DNA of 45,757 nt. Source: Frankia sp. AgKG'84/4 (GTDB lineage: Bacteria > Actinomycetota > Actinomycetes > Frankiales > Frankiaceae). Where the stretch lies: contig NZ_JALKFU020000003.1 in assembly GCF_023242965.2 (NCBI RefSeq), positions 1 to 45,757 of the forward strand, read 5' to 3'. Positions 28,020-37,003 of the stretch are shown in pieces (within the stretch, counting starts at the first letter, position 1; each line of letters opens with the position of its first letter). A program made the position numbers and the translations under genes. The notes below the pieces were generated by a model. The model was not told where the DNA came from, made no database searches, and saw nothing but the letters and a program-made list of their open reading frames with translations.

Positions 28020-31000
28020 GTGATCGAGTCAGGAACAGAGCGGGCGGGAACCGGGGAGCCGATTGGCGTGCCTCGGGACTCCCGCGGTCTGGACTCGCGG
28101 GATCCGATGGCAGGCCGTGAAAGGAAAGGGAGCCGCCGCGCCGCGGCACGCCTGCGGCCTCGCCGTCGACCGGGCCTGCGGGACCTGCCCGTCAACGGCA
28201 AGCTCTTCGCCGCGCTGGCAGTACCGACGGCAGCGTTTCTGGCGCTCGCGCTGCTGTCGGCGGTCACCTGGATCTCCAGTGCCGCGAGCTACGGCCGTGG
28301 GGTGACGGCGGCGAAACTCGGCCTGCAGGTCACGGCCACCGTGCACGAACTGCAGCTGGAACGTGACCTCGCTGTCGGCTTCATCGGCAGCGGTCGGGAC
28401 ACCGACGCGGCCACGTCGCTCACAGGCCGGCTCGGCAGCCAGCGGCGCGCGGTCGACGCCGCGGTCGTCGCGCTGCGCGCGGCCCTGCACGGGTCCGTCG
28501 CTGACCTCGGCGCCACGACCAGCACGGTCGCGCGGCGCGTCGGCGTCGGCGTCGATGGGCTGCCGGCGCTACGGCGGTCGGTGCAGTCCGGCGGACTCAC
28601 CATGGACGCGATCTTCAACCAGTACTCGACCGTGATCACTGACCTGCTGGAGCTGGACCGTCAGATCGGGCAGGGACGTGACAACGGCGACCTTCGCTAC
28701 TCGGCAACGGTCCTGAACGATCTGTCCACCTTCAAGGAGATCAACTCCCAGGTGCGCGGTCAGCTCTACGCCACGGCCTTCGCCGATCGGTTCGACTTCG
28801 GCGCCTCTGACCGCTTCTCCGGGCTGCTCGCGCAGGCGCAGGCCGCCCAGGACGCGTTCCGCGCCGCCGCCCGCCCCGAGGACCGCGCCCGCTTCGACCA
28901 GATCGTCAACGGCCAGGCCGTTCTCACGGTGAAACGCATCTCCCAGCGGGCCGTGCAGCGTCAGCGGTTGGATGACCTCGACGTCGACCCCGACCAGTGG
29001 TTCGCGGCCAGCACCACGCACATCGAGCTGTTGCGAACCGTCGAGTCGCAGCTTCTCACCAACACCACCCGCTCGGCCGAGCAGTTGCGGACCGACGCGT
29101 GGCAGCGGACCGCGCTCATCGCCGCCTTCATTCTGATCATCACGGTCGGGGCGATCGCCTGGACGCTCGCGATCGCACGGACGATGACCGGGCCGCTGCG
29201 GCGCCTGCGGGCCGAGGCACTGGACATCGCCGAGGTACGTCTGCCCCGGCTGATCGAGCAGCTGTGGACCTCGGACCTCGACAAGGTCGACGCCACCATC
29301 CAGCCGATCGGCATCAACTCCCGCGACGAGATCGGTGAGGTCGCCCACACCTTCGACCAGCTACAACGCGAGGCGGTGCGGCTGGCCACGGAGCAGGCCG
29401 GCCTGCGTCGCAACGTCAACACGCTGTTCCTGAGCCTGTCCCGGCGAAGCCAGAGCCTGATCGAACGGCAGATTGCGCTCATCGACCGACTCGAAGCGGC
29501 GGAGGAGAACCCGGTTCAGCTGGAGAACCTGTTCAGACTGGACCATCTGGCGACCCGGATGCGCCGTAACAGCGAGAACCTGCTCGTCCTGGCCGGCACC
29601 GGGCCGGGACGGCGCCGATCGGGCCCGGTGCCACTCGGGGACGTGCTGCAGGCCGCGCTCGGTGAGATCGAGCAGTACGAGCGGGTGCAGATCGTGGACG
29701 TGGCGGAGGCACGCCTGTCCGCTGAACCGGTCAACCACATCGTCCATCTGGTGGCCGAACTCCTGGAGAACGCTGCCCAGTTCTCCCCGCCCTATCTCCC
29801 GGTCGACCTGGCCGCCACCGCCGCGGACAACGGCGATCTGCTCATCGTCATCGACGACGGCGGCCTGGGCATGTCCGACCGGGAGCTTGCCGCGGCGAAC
29901 CAGCGACTCGCCGAGCCGCCGCAGTTCGACTTCGCCATCGCTCAGCGCCTCGGGCTGTTCGTCGTCGCCCGCCTCGCCAGCCGCCACGACATCGATGTCC
30001 GCCTGTCCCGATCCGACGCCGGCGGTGTCCGAGCGGCCGTGCGGCTGCCGGCGGCGCTGCGCGCGGGGGCTGCGACGGCCACGGCGCCCTCGTCCGCCCA
30101 CGGGCAGTCCACCGGGCAGGCCCGATCCCCCGCGACCGCGCGGGGGGAGCTGAACGGTGCGCTCGAAGCCTCCGGCCGCAACGGGCACGCCGCGGCAGCG
30201 GAGCAGAACAGCGCCGACCCGCGCGTCGACCAGATCCGCGCCATGGTGGAACACGCCAGCGTCCCATCGCCGCGGGCGGCCGCGGAGCCTGACAGCAGCG
30301 GCGGATCGCTGCCCCCACGCGGCAGTGCCAACGGCTACGACACCCATGTCGCCGGGAACGGCATGGCAGTCCTGGACGGCCTCCCCGGTGACAACAACGG
30401 AATCTCGGTCACCTCCGGCCGGACGCGGGCGTCAGACGCCGATCAGCCAGGCGCCGGCCCGGCGTCCGCCTCGTCGATCCATTCCCGCGTCCCCGATGAC
30501 ACCGCCAGCTCCGCGCTGGCGAGAGGCACGGACGGTAGTCATGCGGGACGTGGACCCGCGGAGCGCGGGGGCCAGCCCGGCACCGAGACAGAGGCGCCCG
30601 CGAGTCTGCCTCCCATCGCTGACGCCGTCGCCGAGCTGGAGCGACGCCGCGTGCGGGCGGAAGGCGGGCGCGGAACGAACAGCGCTCGGTCGGACCCGGA
30701 TGCCCACCCGCCTACCAGCCTGGTGGCGGATCGGGCCGGTGCGGACGCCGGGCCACGGGTCGCCTACGAGCCGGCGGCCGGTGTGCCGGCGGCCGGCCCG
30801 GGGCCTGACACGGCGTCGACGGTCACACCACCGGTCGTGTCCGCGGCCGCCCGCCGCTGGACCGAACTCGTGCGGGAGGCGGCGGCGGAGGCGTTCCCGC
30901 GCGCGGCGTCAGACGAACCGTTCGACTGGTTCACCGACGCCGAGGCAGCCAGCGGCTCGGATCAGGTCCCGGCGGCGACAGCTGGGGCGGAGCCGGCTTC

Positions 31001-31436
31001 GTGGTGGAACAGCACGCGGGCACAGGCCGGGTTCCCGGCCGTGCCGCCCGATGCCGCCGGCCCCATCCCGCTACCGGCACCGGCCGCGGCGAGTGATTCG
31101 GCCGCGAGCGCCGTCGACATCCCCTGGCCTGCGGGCGGCGTCGCGTCGGCGCCCGCCGACATGAGTGCTTCCCGGTCCACCACGGTGTCAGGGCTTCCGG
31201 TTCGCACCCCGCGGACGCAGCCGTTCGCCCTGCAGGCACCGCCGCCGCCACCCGCGGCCGCCGGGCCGGCGGAGCCCAACCCGTTCTTCGGTTCCGTCGC
31301 GAGTGGCGAGCCGGGGACCGGCGGAGACGAGGCGGACGCGCCCGAGTGGATCAGAGGGCGGCTGACCAGGCTGTACGAGGGTGTCCACCATGCCCGGGGG
31401 AACAGTCCAGTGCTGGACGACGATGCCGATGGATGA
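28020..31436 (+). CDS. Nitrate-sensor-type histidine kinase of a second conservon, with long disordered tail
   Basis: About 1138 residues, the largest gene in the window. Order: a basic N-terminus, membrane segment 1 (about 64-87), an extracytoplasmic NIT-type helical sensor (about 90-360), segment 2 (about 363-388), HAMP linker, a dimerisation region (461-525, RRNVNTLFLSLSRRSQSLIE and FRLDHLATRMRRNSENLLVL) and an HATPase domain (573-680; N-box ELLENAAQFSPP, G1 box DDGGLGM). The last 450 residues are Ala/Pro/Gly/Ser-rich and disordered. NIT kinases respond to nitrate/nitrite-type or unknown cues. The start is uncertain: GTG 28020 is used, ATG 28107 and ATG 27921 are alternatives. Roadblock and DUF742 genes follow. 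Confidence 0.88.
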   Translation: MIESGTERAGTGEPIGVPRDSRGLDSRDPMAGRERKGSRRAAARLRPRRRPGLRDLPVNGKLFAALAVPTAAFLALALLSAVTWISSAASYGRGVTAAKLGLQVTATVHELQLERDLAVGFIGSGRDTDAATSLTGRLGSQRRAVDAAVVALRAALHGSVADLGATTSTVARRVGVGVDGLPALRRSVQSGGLTMDAIFNQYSTVITDLLELDRQIGQGRDNGDLRYSATVLNDLSTFKEINSQVRGQLYATAFADRFDFGASDRFSGLLAQAQAAQDAFRAAARPEDRARFDQIVNGQAVLTVKRISQRAVQRQRLDDLDVDPDQWFAASTTHIELLRTVESQLLTNTTRSAEQLRTDAWQRTALIAAFILIITVGAIAWTLAIARTMTGPLRRLRAEALDIAEVRLPRLIEQLWTSDLDKVDATIQPIGINSRDEIGEVAHTFDQLQREAVRLATEQAGLRRNVNTLFLSLSRRSQSLIERQIALIDRLEAAEENPVQLENLFRLDHLATRMRRNSENLLVLAGTGPGRRRSGPVPLGDVLQAALGEIEQYERVQIVDVAEARLSAEPVNHIVHLVAELLENAAQFSPPYLPVDLAATAADNGDLLIVIDDGGLGMSDRELAAANQRLAEPPQFDFAIAQRLGLFVVARLASRHDIDVRLSRSDAGGVRAAVRLPAALRAGAATATAPSSAHGQSTGQARSPATARGELNGALEASGRNGHAAAAEQNSADPRVDQIRAMVEHASVPSPRAAAEPDSSGGSLPPRGSANGYDTHVAGNGMAVLDGLPGDNNGISVTSGRTRASDADQPGAGPASASSIHSRVPDDTASSALARGTDGSHAGRGPAERGGQPGTETEAPASLPPIADAVAELERRRVRAEGGRGTNSARSDPDAHPPTSLVADRAGADAGPRVAYEPAAGVPAAGPGPDTASTVTPPVVSAAARRWTELVREAAAEAFPRAASDEPFDWFTDAEAASGSDQVPAATAGAEPASWWNSTRAQAGFPAVPPDAAGPIPLPAPAAASDSAASAVDIPWPAGGVASAPADMSASRSTTVSGLPVRTPRTQPFALQAPPPPPAAAGPAEPNPFFGSVASGEPGTGGDEADAPEWIRGRLTRLYEGVHHARGNSPVLDDDADG

Positions 31437-31510
31437 ACCCGGCCGCGCGTCGTGCCGTAGCTGACCCCTGATGTCACCGCCGATCACCACCGGCAGTCTG
31501 GAGGACCCTC

Positions 31511-31924
31511 GTGACCCTGGACAACACGAACCCCTCACTCGACTGGCTCATCAACAACTTCGTGGACTTCGTTCCCGGCGTGGGGAACGCGATCCTCGCC
31601 TCGTCGGACGGACACCTGCTCGCGGTGTGCGCTGGATTCCCCCGTGAGCGGGCCGTACAGCTGGGCACCATCGCCTCCGGCCTGTTCAGCCTCACCACGG
31701 CCGCCGCGGAGTTCTCCGACGGCGGGCGGGTGACGCAGACGATCGTGGAGATGCCGCAGGGGTCACTGTTGCTCATGGCGGTGGGCGAAGGCTCCTGCCT
31801 TGCGGTGCTCGCCTCCAACACCTGTGACATCGGCCTGGTCGGATATGAGATGACGGTGCTCGTCGCCAGGACCCGGGAGGCGTTGACTCCGGCGCGGCGG
31901 GCCGATACGCGCGAAAGGGTGTGA
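31511..31924 (+). CDS. Roadblock/LC7 domain protein (CvnB-like), second conservon
   Basis: A 137-residue protein with the same layout as the roadblock protein at 340-759: SLDWLINNFVDFVPGVGNAI, LASSDGHLLAVCAGF, TIASGLFSLTTAAAEF, QTIVEMPQGSLLLMAV and SCLAVLAS. The GTG start has GGAGGA six bases upstream. It lies 74 bases after the kinase gene and 49 bases before the DUF742 gene, so the trio is likely one operon. It carries its own Cys (NTCDIGLVGYE) near the end. Confidence 0.92.
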   Translation: MTLDNTNPSLDWLINNFVDFVPGVGNAILASSDGHLLAVCAGFPRERAVQLGTIASGLFSLTTAAAEFSDGGRVTQTIVEMPQGSLLLMAVGEGSCLAVLASNTCDIGLVGYEMTVLVARTREALTPARRADTRERV

Positions 31925-31973
31925 TCGTTGGTCGCCGGCCGACGCCCGCACGTCCTGATGGCGGGGTGAGCGG

Positions 31974-32333
31974 ATGAACGGGAATGCGCCCGAGCCATCG
32001 GGGGAACTCGTGCGTCCCTACACGGCGACCCGTGGTCGGGCACGGCCGTCCCGGCTGCTCGCGCTCGAAGCGATGGTGACCACGACGCCACAGGGTTTCG
32101 CACGGATGCCCGGGCTGTTGCTGGAGCAGAAGTCGATCGTCACCATGTGCGTGCGACCACAGTCCGTGATCGAGGTGGCGGCGGCGCTTCGTCTGCCGGT
32201 GGGCGTGGTGCGGGTGCTGGTGTCGGACGCGGCGGCGGAGCGGCTGGTGGACATCTCCCAACTGAGCACACCGACGGGCGCGCCCGAGCTGGACCTGCTG
32301 GACCGGGTGCTGACCGGACTGCGCCGACTCTGA
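31974..32333 (+). CDS. DUF742 protein (CvnC-like), second conservon
   Basis: A 119-residue DUF742 protein. LVRPYTATRGRARPSRLLAL (residues 11-30) and SVIEVAAALRLPVGVVRVLV (about residues 62-81) match the counterpart at 872-1243. The ATG is preceded by GGGGTGAG. In a normal conservon the P-loop GTPase gene would overlap its 3' end; here there is no such gene, only a hairpin and a proline dehydrogenase gene 143 bases downstream. Confidence 0.92.
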   Translation: MNGNAPEPSGELVRPYTATRGRARPSRLLALEAMVTTTPQGFARMPGLLLEQKSIVTMCVRPQSVIEVAAALRLPVGVVRVLVSDAAAERLVDISQLSTPTGAPELDLLDRVLTGLRRL

Positions 32334-32351
32334 TCCGGCGGGCCGGGAACG

Positions 32352-32399
32352 GTCGGCACGCGCGGACCGGGGTGGACCCGCGGGGCCGCGCGCACCGAC
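32352..32399 (+). terminator. Imperfect hairpin after the second conservon
   Basis: Arms at 32352-32365 and 32386-32399 pair at 12 of 14 positions around a 20-base loop, 18 bases after the DUF742 stop. It plausibly separates the conservon transcript from the proline genes. Confidence 0.45.
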
Positions 32400-32476
32400 T
32401 GGACAGCCGGACCCTCCTCCGTGATGCTACTTATTGTGATGGGTAGATCGCTTGGGGTTCGGGTCTGGGGGTCGCG

Positions 32477-33412
32477 ATGATCCGTGATCTCGTGCCCCGC
32501 GTTGTCTCCACCGCACCGGTGCGCGCCGGGCTCGCCCGCGGCCCGCTGTCCAACGCCTTCGTCGACCGCTTTGTGGCGGGCCCCGCCGAGACTGACGCGG
32601 TCAGGGGCGTCGACCGGCTGGCCGGGCTGAGACTGAGGGCTACGGTCGACCGCCTCGGTGAAGGCGTGACCGAGGCCGGGGAGGCGCTTGCCGTCGTGGG
32701 GGCCTACCGCCACCTGCTTGACCTGGCCGATCAGGCCGGGCTCGCCGATGGCCTCGACCTGTCCGTGAAACTGTCCGCCCTCGGTCAGGCCGTGCCGCGA
32801 GACGGCCGCAAGGTGTCCTACGAGAACGCCGCCGAGATCGCCGCCCGGGCCGCGGCGGCGAACGCCACCGTAACGGTGGACATGGAGGACCACACCACCA
32901 CCGACGCGACGCTGGACACGGTGGGGGAGCTGCGACGTGACTTCCCGACGGTCGGTGCCGTCCTCCAGGCCCAGCTGCGGCGCACCGAGGCCGACTGTCG
33001 TGATCTTGCCGGGGACGGCTCGAGAGTGCGCCTGTGTAAGGGCGCGTACCGGGAGCCCGCTGCCGTCGCACACCGGGATCGCCCCGCCGTTTCCGCCGCC
33101 TACGCGCGCTGCCTGGGCATTCTCCTGTCCGGGAGCGGATACCCCATGATCGCTACCCATGATCCCGCCCTGATCTCGATCGCGGGCCACCTCGTGCACG
33201 CCCAGGGAAGAGCACCGGAAAGCTACGAGTACCAGATGCTGTACGGGATTCGCCCAGTCGAGCAGCGGCGTCTCGCCGCGCGGGGAGCGACCGTTCGGAT
33301 CTACCTTCCCTACGGCCCCGACTGCGTGCCCTATCTGTCCCGGCGGATCGTGGAAAGACCCGCCAACCTGCTGCTCGCACTCCGCGCAATGGGCGCTCGC
33401 CGGATGGGATGA
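32477..33412 (+). CDS. pruB: Proline dehydrogenase
   Basis: A 311-residue monofunctional FAD-dependent enzyme that oxidises L-proline to 1-pyrroline-5-carboxylate. Family motifs: DLSVKLSALGQAVPRDG near residue 95, ATVTVDMEDH, VRLCKGAYREPAAV, MIATHDPALI, YEYQMLYGIRP and the C-terminal ATVRIYLPYGPDCVPYLSRR. The length fits actinobacterial stand-alone enzymes rather than bifunctional PutA. The ATG follows GGGGGTCGCG. The partner dehydrogenase starts four bases after its stop, so the two are one operon. Confidence 0.95.
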   Translation: MIRDLVPRVVSTAPVRAGLARGPLSNAFVDRFVAGPAETDAVRGVDRLAGLRLRATVDRLGEGVTEAGEALAVVGAYRHLLDLADQAGLADGLDLSVKLSALGQAVPRDGRKVSYENAAEIAARAAAANATVTVDMEDHTTTDATLDTVGELRRDFPTVGAVLQAQLRRTEADCRDLAGDGSRVRLCKGAYREPAAVAHRDRPAVSAAYARCLGILLSGSGYPMIATHDPALISIAGHLVHAQGRAPESYEYQMLYGIRPVEQRRLAARGATVRIYLPYGPDCVPYLSRRIVERPANLLLALRAMGARRMG

Positions 33413-33416
33413 CCCG

Positions 33417-35102
33417 GTGATGGTCCGCGCCGCCGTGCCTAACGCCGAGAACGAGCCGACCCGCGGTTACGCGCCGGGCTCGGCGGAGCGGGCCGGTCTT
33501 CGCCGTGCGCTGCTGCGCCTGGGCGGGGAGCACCTGGAGCTGACCAACACGATCGGCGGGCGAACTCGCCCCGGTGGTGGTGCGACCCGCGAGATCGTCC
33601 AACCGCATGCGCGCCGGCGGGTGCTCGGCACCCTGCGGGAGAGCACCCACGCCGATGCCGCCGCGGCTGTAGCGGCGGCCAAGGCGGCCGCGCAACCGTG
33701 GCGCGAGGTCGGTTTCACGCAGCGCGCGGCGGTGTTCCTGCGTGCCGCCCAGGCGCTCGCCGGGCCCTGGCGTGACACCCTCAACGCGGCGACGATGCTT
33801 GGCCAGTCGAAGACCTGCCAGCAGGCCGAGATCGACGCCGCCTGCGAACTGATCGATTTCTGGCGGTACAATGTCATGTTCGCCGCCGAACTGCACGACG
33901 CGCAGCCGCGCAGCGCCGCCGGCGAGTGGAACCGGCTCGACCTGCGTCCCCTGGAGGGCTTCGTCTACGCGGTCACGCCGTTCAACTTCACCGCCATAGC
34001 CGGAAACCTGGCGACAGCGCCGGCGTTGATGGGGAACACCGTCGTGTGGAAACCCGCCCCGAGCCAGGCATTCGCCGCCCATTTCCTGATGCGGCTGCTC
34101 GAGAACGCCGGTCTGCCACCAGGGGTGATCAACGTGGTGGGCGGGTCGGGGGAGCCGGTCAGTGAGGTCGTCTTCGCCGACCCGGAGCTCGCCGGCGTCC
34201 ACTTCACCGGATCCAGCACCGTCTTCGCCCGGCTGTGGCGATCCGTCGCCACCAATCTGGACGGCTACCGCGGCTATCCCCGGATCGTCGGCGAGACCGG
34301 CGGCAAGGACTTCGTGGTCGCGCATCCCTCCGCCGACGTCGACGTGCTGCGCACCGCGCTGGTGCGGGGAGCTTTCGAGTACAGCGGCCAGAAGTGCTCG
34401 GCGGCGTCCCGTGCCTACGTGCCCGCAAGCCTGTGGCGGCGGATGGACGCGGAACTCGCGGCGGCCACCGAGGCGCTGTCGGTCGGCGACATCAACGACT
34501 TCGACCACTTCACCGGCGCGGTGATAGACGCCCGTGCCTATGCGCGACTGGCCGCTGCCTGCACCCGGGCCGCCAGCGACGCCACCGTCACGGTCCTCGC
34601 GGGCGGGCACTGCGACGACTCCACCGGCTGGTTCGTCCGACCGACGATCCTGGTCGGTACGGACCCGGGCCGCGAGTGGTTCACGCGTGAGCTGTTCGGC
34701 CCGATCCTCGCCGTCCACGTCTACGACGACAGCCGCGCCGGGGCGTGGGATGAGGTCCTGAGGCTCGTTGACGCGACCAGTGAGTACGCGCTGACCGGGT
34801 CGGTCATCGCCACGGACCGGGCGGCGATCGCGCGAGCCGAGCACCTCCTGCGGTTCGCGGCCGGGAACTTCTACATCAACGACAAGCCGACCGGCGCGGT
34901 CGTCGGGCACCAGCCCTTCGGTGGGGCGCGCAGATCGGGCACCGACGACAAGGCGGGATCGGCCCAGAACCTGATGCGCTGGGTCAGCCCGAGGATCGTC
35001 AAGGAGAATCTCAGCCCGCCGGTCGGGCACGACCATCCCCACATGGGACGTCCTCCGTTCACCTCCGCCGCCGCGGTCCCGGTCGACACCGGCCCCGGCT
35101 AG
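33417..35102 (+). CDS. pruA: 1-pyrroline-5-carboxylate (L-glutamate semialdehyde) dehydrogenase
   Basis: A 561-residue NAD-dependent aldehyde dehydrogenase. The catalytic Cys is Cys327 (YSGQKCSAASRAYV). Other family parts are GFVYAVTPFNFTAIAGNLAT, NTVVWKPAPSQAFAAHFLMR, VHFTGSSTVFARLW, GETGGKDFVVAHPS and FYINDKPTGAVVGHQPFGG. It converts the proline dehydrogenase product to glutamate, completing proline catabolism. The start is either the GTG at 33417 or the adjacent ATG at 33420. The N-terminal 30 residues are short relative to some homologues but the fold is complete. Confidence 0.95.
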   Translation: MMVRAAVPNAENEPTRGYAPGSAERAGLRRALLRLGGEHLELTNTIGGRTRPGGGATREIVQPHARRRVLGTLRESTHADAAAAVAAAKAAAQPWREVGFTQRAAVFLRAAQALAGPWRDTLNAATMLGQSKTCQQAEIDAACELIDFWRYNVMFAAELHDAQPRSAAGEWNRLDLRPLEGFVYAVTPFNFTAIAGNLATAPALMGNTVVWKPAPSQAFAAHFLMRLLENAGLPPGVINVVGGSGEPVSEVVFADPELAGVHFTGSSTVFARLWRSVATNLDGYRGYPRIVGETGGKDFVVAHPSADVDVLRTALVRGAFEYSGQKCSAASRAYVPASLWRRMDAELAAATEALSVGDINDFDHFTGAVIDARAYARLAAACTRAASDATVTVLAGGHCDDSTGWFVRPTILVGTDPGREWFTRELFGPILAVHVYDDSRAGAWDEVLRLVDATSEYALTGSVIATDRAAIARAEHLLRFAAGNFYINDKPTGAVVGHQPFGGARRSGTDDKAGSAQNLMRWVSPRIVKENLSPPVGHDHPHMGRPPFTSAAAVPVDTGPG

Positions 35103-35228
35103 CCGCCGCGGCCGGCCCGGGACCGTGACGAGGCCGACATCTGCCGACCGTTGATAAACGCAGGGACGACGAGATCGACGGACCATAAACTTCGGCTGTC
35201 CGGTCCACCAGATCATCCAGGAGACGTC

Positions 35229-35465
35229 ATGCCGGCTGCCGAGCGCGCGCGCCACCTTCTGACCTTCTGCGGCAAGTGCGACTGCGGCTGCCCGGAGCTA
35301 CTGGTCGACCACGAGGCGCCCGCCGAGCGCCGCATCGTGATCACCGATGACTTCGGTCAGCGCATCCAGATGAGCGTCGAGCAGCTCGAGGCGATCGTCG
35401 AGGAGGCCCGCGCCGGCCGGATCACCGAGCTGGTCATCGCGGAACTCGCGCTGGGCGTGCGCTGA
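35229..35465 (+). CDS. Small cysteine-rich conserved hypothetical protein
   Basis: A 78-residue protein. The N-terminal third holds a tight cysteine cluster, FCGKCDCGCPEL (C-x2-C-x-C-x-C), which could bind zinc or iron. The remainder (ERRIVITDDFGQRIQMSVEQ, then LEAIVEEARAGRITELVIAE) looks like a small alpha/beta helix pair. The ATG has AGGAGA about six bases ahead. It follows the proline operon by 126 bases. I do not recognise a characterised family; a small metal-binding regulator or a peptide-modification substrate are both possible. Confidence 0.72.
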   Translation: MPAAERARHLLTFCGKCDCGCPELLVDHEAPAERRIVITDDFGQRIQMSVEQLEAIVEEARAGRITELVIAELALGVR

Positions 35466-35551
35466 GTGCCCCGACGCCGATCCCGTCCCGCCGCGCGGCG
35501 GAGGCCGGCACGTGACGGTGCTGACGGGCCTGTGGCTTCTCCGGCAGGCGT

Positions 35552-36184
35552 GTGCCGCCTGCCCCGACCCTGGTGACGCATCATCACGTCCTCCTGCGAT
35601 CGCCGCAGCTGCCCACCGCGGTCACGCTCGTGGCCGCGACGCTCACCGCGATCGTGGCGGCCTGGCATGCGGCGCGGATTCTGGGAGATGACGGTGGAGC
35701 CGCCCACCTGCCAGGATCGGCTCGCCGCCTGCGGCGAGGGCATGTGGTGTTCGTCCCCGCGGAGTTCGGCCACCTGGCCGTCGCGACCGGCATGGTCGTC
35801 ATGTTCGTCGGTCCGGGCGCGTGGGTCTCCTCCGGGGCGTTCGCCCTCGGCTTTCTGCTTCTCGCCGGGCTCTTCCTGCTCCTCGTCCTGACGCATCCGG
35901 CCTGCTGCGAACCGGCGAGATGGTCGTGCTGCTCGATGCTGGTGATCGAGGCGCTGGCGATGTCCTGCATGTCCCGGGCCGGTCGATGGCCGGTGGGCGA
36001 GTTCGACGGTCTGGATGATCTCTCTGGCTGGTTCACCGTCGTCTTCGCCGCGTCCGCGATCGCCGCGGTCGGCGGGCCGCTCATGCGGCGGGCCCTGTCC
36101 GGCCGTTCCCCCGGCCACCGCCCGGTCACGCCCGTCACCTCCAGGGTCGTGATGGCCGCCGGCATGCTCCTGATGCTGCGGTAG
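35552..36184 (+). CDS. Small integral membrane protein (DUF5134-like)
   Basis: A 210-residue hydrophobic protein with about four to five membrane segments (TAVTLVAATLTAIVAAW; HLAVATGMVVMFVGPGAWV; GAFALGFLLLAGLFLLLVL; WFTVVFAASAIAAVGGPL; VVMAAGMLLML). HPACCEPARWSCCSM in the middle is Cys-rich, and a His lies in EFGHLAVATGMVVMF. The overall look recalls DUF5134 membrane proteins of actinobacteria, but I hold that match loosely. GTG start at 35552; no strong ribosome site is visible, so the start may differ. Function unknown. Confidence 0.6.
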   Translation: MPPAPTLVTHHHVLLRSPQLPTAVTLVAATLTAIVAAWHAARILGDDGGAAHLPGSARRLRRGHVVFVPAEFGHLAVATGMVVMFVGPGAWVSSGAFALGFLLLAGLFLLLVLTHPACCEPARWSCCSMLVIEALAMSCMSRAGRWPVGEFDGLDDLSGWFTVVFAASAIAAVGGPLMRRALSGRSPGHRPVTPVTSRVVMAAGMLLMLR

Positions 36185-36287
36185 CCACCGGCAGGTGCCG
36201 CCAGGACGACCGGCGCCACCAGGGACAACCGGCGGATGGCTGGTCGGGTTGGCCGCGGCTGGCGATCCGCGCGGGTTCAATGGGGAG

Positions 36288-36971
36288 ATGACACGTCCCC
36301 TGGGAGATTTCGCGGCCGGCCAGCCGGCCGGACCACCCTTCGCCCTCGAGGAGGGCGAGCGGATGCTGCGCGTGCGTCTCGACGGCGGCACGGTCTATGC
36401 CAAGCAGGGTTCGATGGTCGCCTACCGCGGCCGGGTCGACTTCGCCTACAAGGGTCAGGGCGTCGGTGGCTACCTGCGGCGCGCGGTCACCGGTGAGGGC
36501 CAGGACCTGATGAAGGCCGAGGGCCGGGGCACCGTCTGGTTCGCGGAGTCCGGCAGCCACATCTCGGTCTTCAACCTCGACCGGGACGCGCTGACGGTCA
36601 ACGGCCGTAGCCTGCTGGCCCTGGAGTCCGGGGTGAAGTACAAGGTCACCTCCACCTCGGGGGGCCTTGGCGCGATGATCGCCGGAGGGATGTTCAACAC
36701 GGAGGTGTCGGGCACCGGCGGTGTCGCCGTGCTGTGCCTCGGGTCTCCGCTGGTCCTGTCGACCGACGAACCGGTCTGCGTCGACCGCGACGCCGCGGTC
36801 GCCTGGACGGCCGGCGTCCGGACCAGGATCGTCTCCACCTTCAAGCTGGGGAACCTCGTGGGCCGCAGGTCCGGGGAGCTCGCCCAGATCGAGTACTCCG
36901 GCCGGGGTGGATTCGTCGTCGTCCAGTGCGGCGAGATTCCGGCGGCGGGGACCGCCCCCGACAAGGCCTGA
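36288..36971 (+). CDS. AIM24-family protein
   Basis: A 227-residue beta-rich protein of the AIM24 (TIGR00266-like) family. Blocks: ERMLRVRLDGGTVYAKQGSM, VAYRGRVDFAYKGQGVGG, AEGRGTVWFAESGSHISVFN, and LSTDEPVCVDRDAAVAWTAG with the final SGRGGFVVVQ. Such proteins form double-stranded beta-helix trimers of unknown role; a mitochondrial member affects inner-membrane organisation. The ATG at 36288 directly follows GGGGAG, too close to be ideal. A CoA-transferase gene begins 32 bases after the stop and may be co-transcribed. Confidence 0.85.
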   Translation: MTRPLGDFAAGQPAGPPFALEEGERMLRVRLDGGTVYAKQGSMVAYRGRVDFAYKGQGVGGYLRRAVTGEGQDLMKAEGRGTVWFAESGSHISVFNLDRDALTVNGRSLLALESGVKYKVTSTSGGLGAMIAGGMFNTEVSGTGGVAVLCLGSPLVLSTDEPVCVDRDAAVAWTAGVRTRIVSTFKLGNLVGRRSGELAQIEYSGRGGFVVVQCGEIPAAGTAPDKA

Positions 36972-37003
36972 TCCGCCGTACCGACCCCGCACCGGGAGCT
37001 GTC

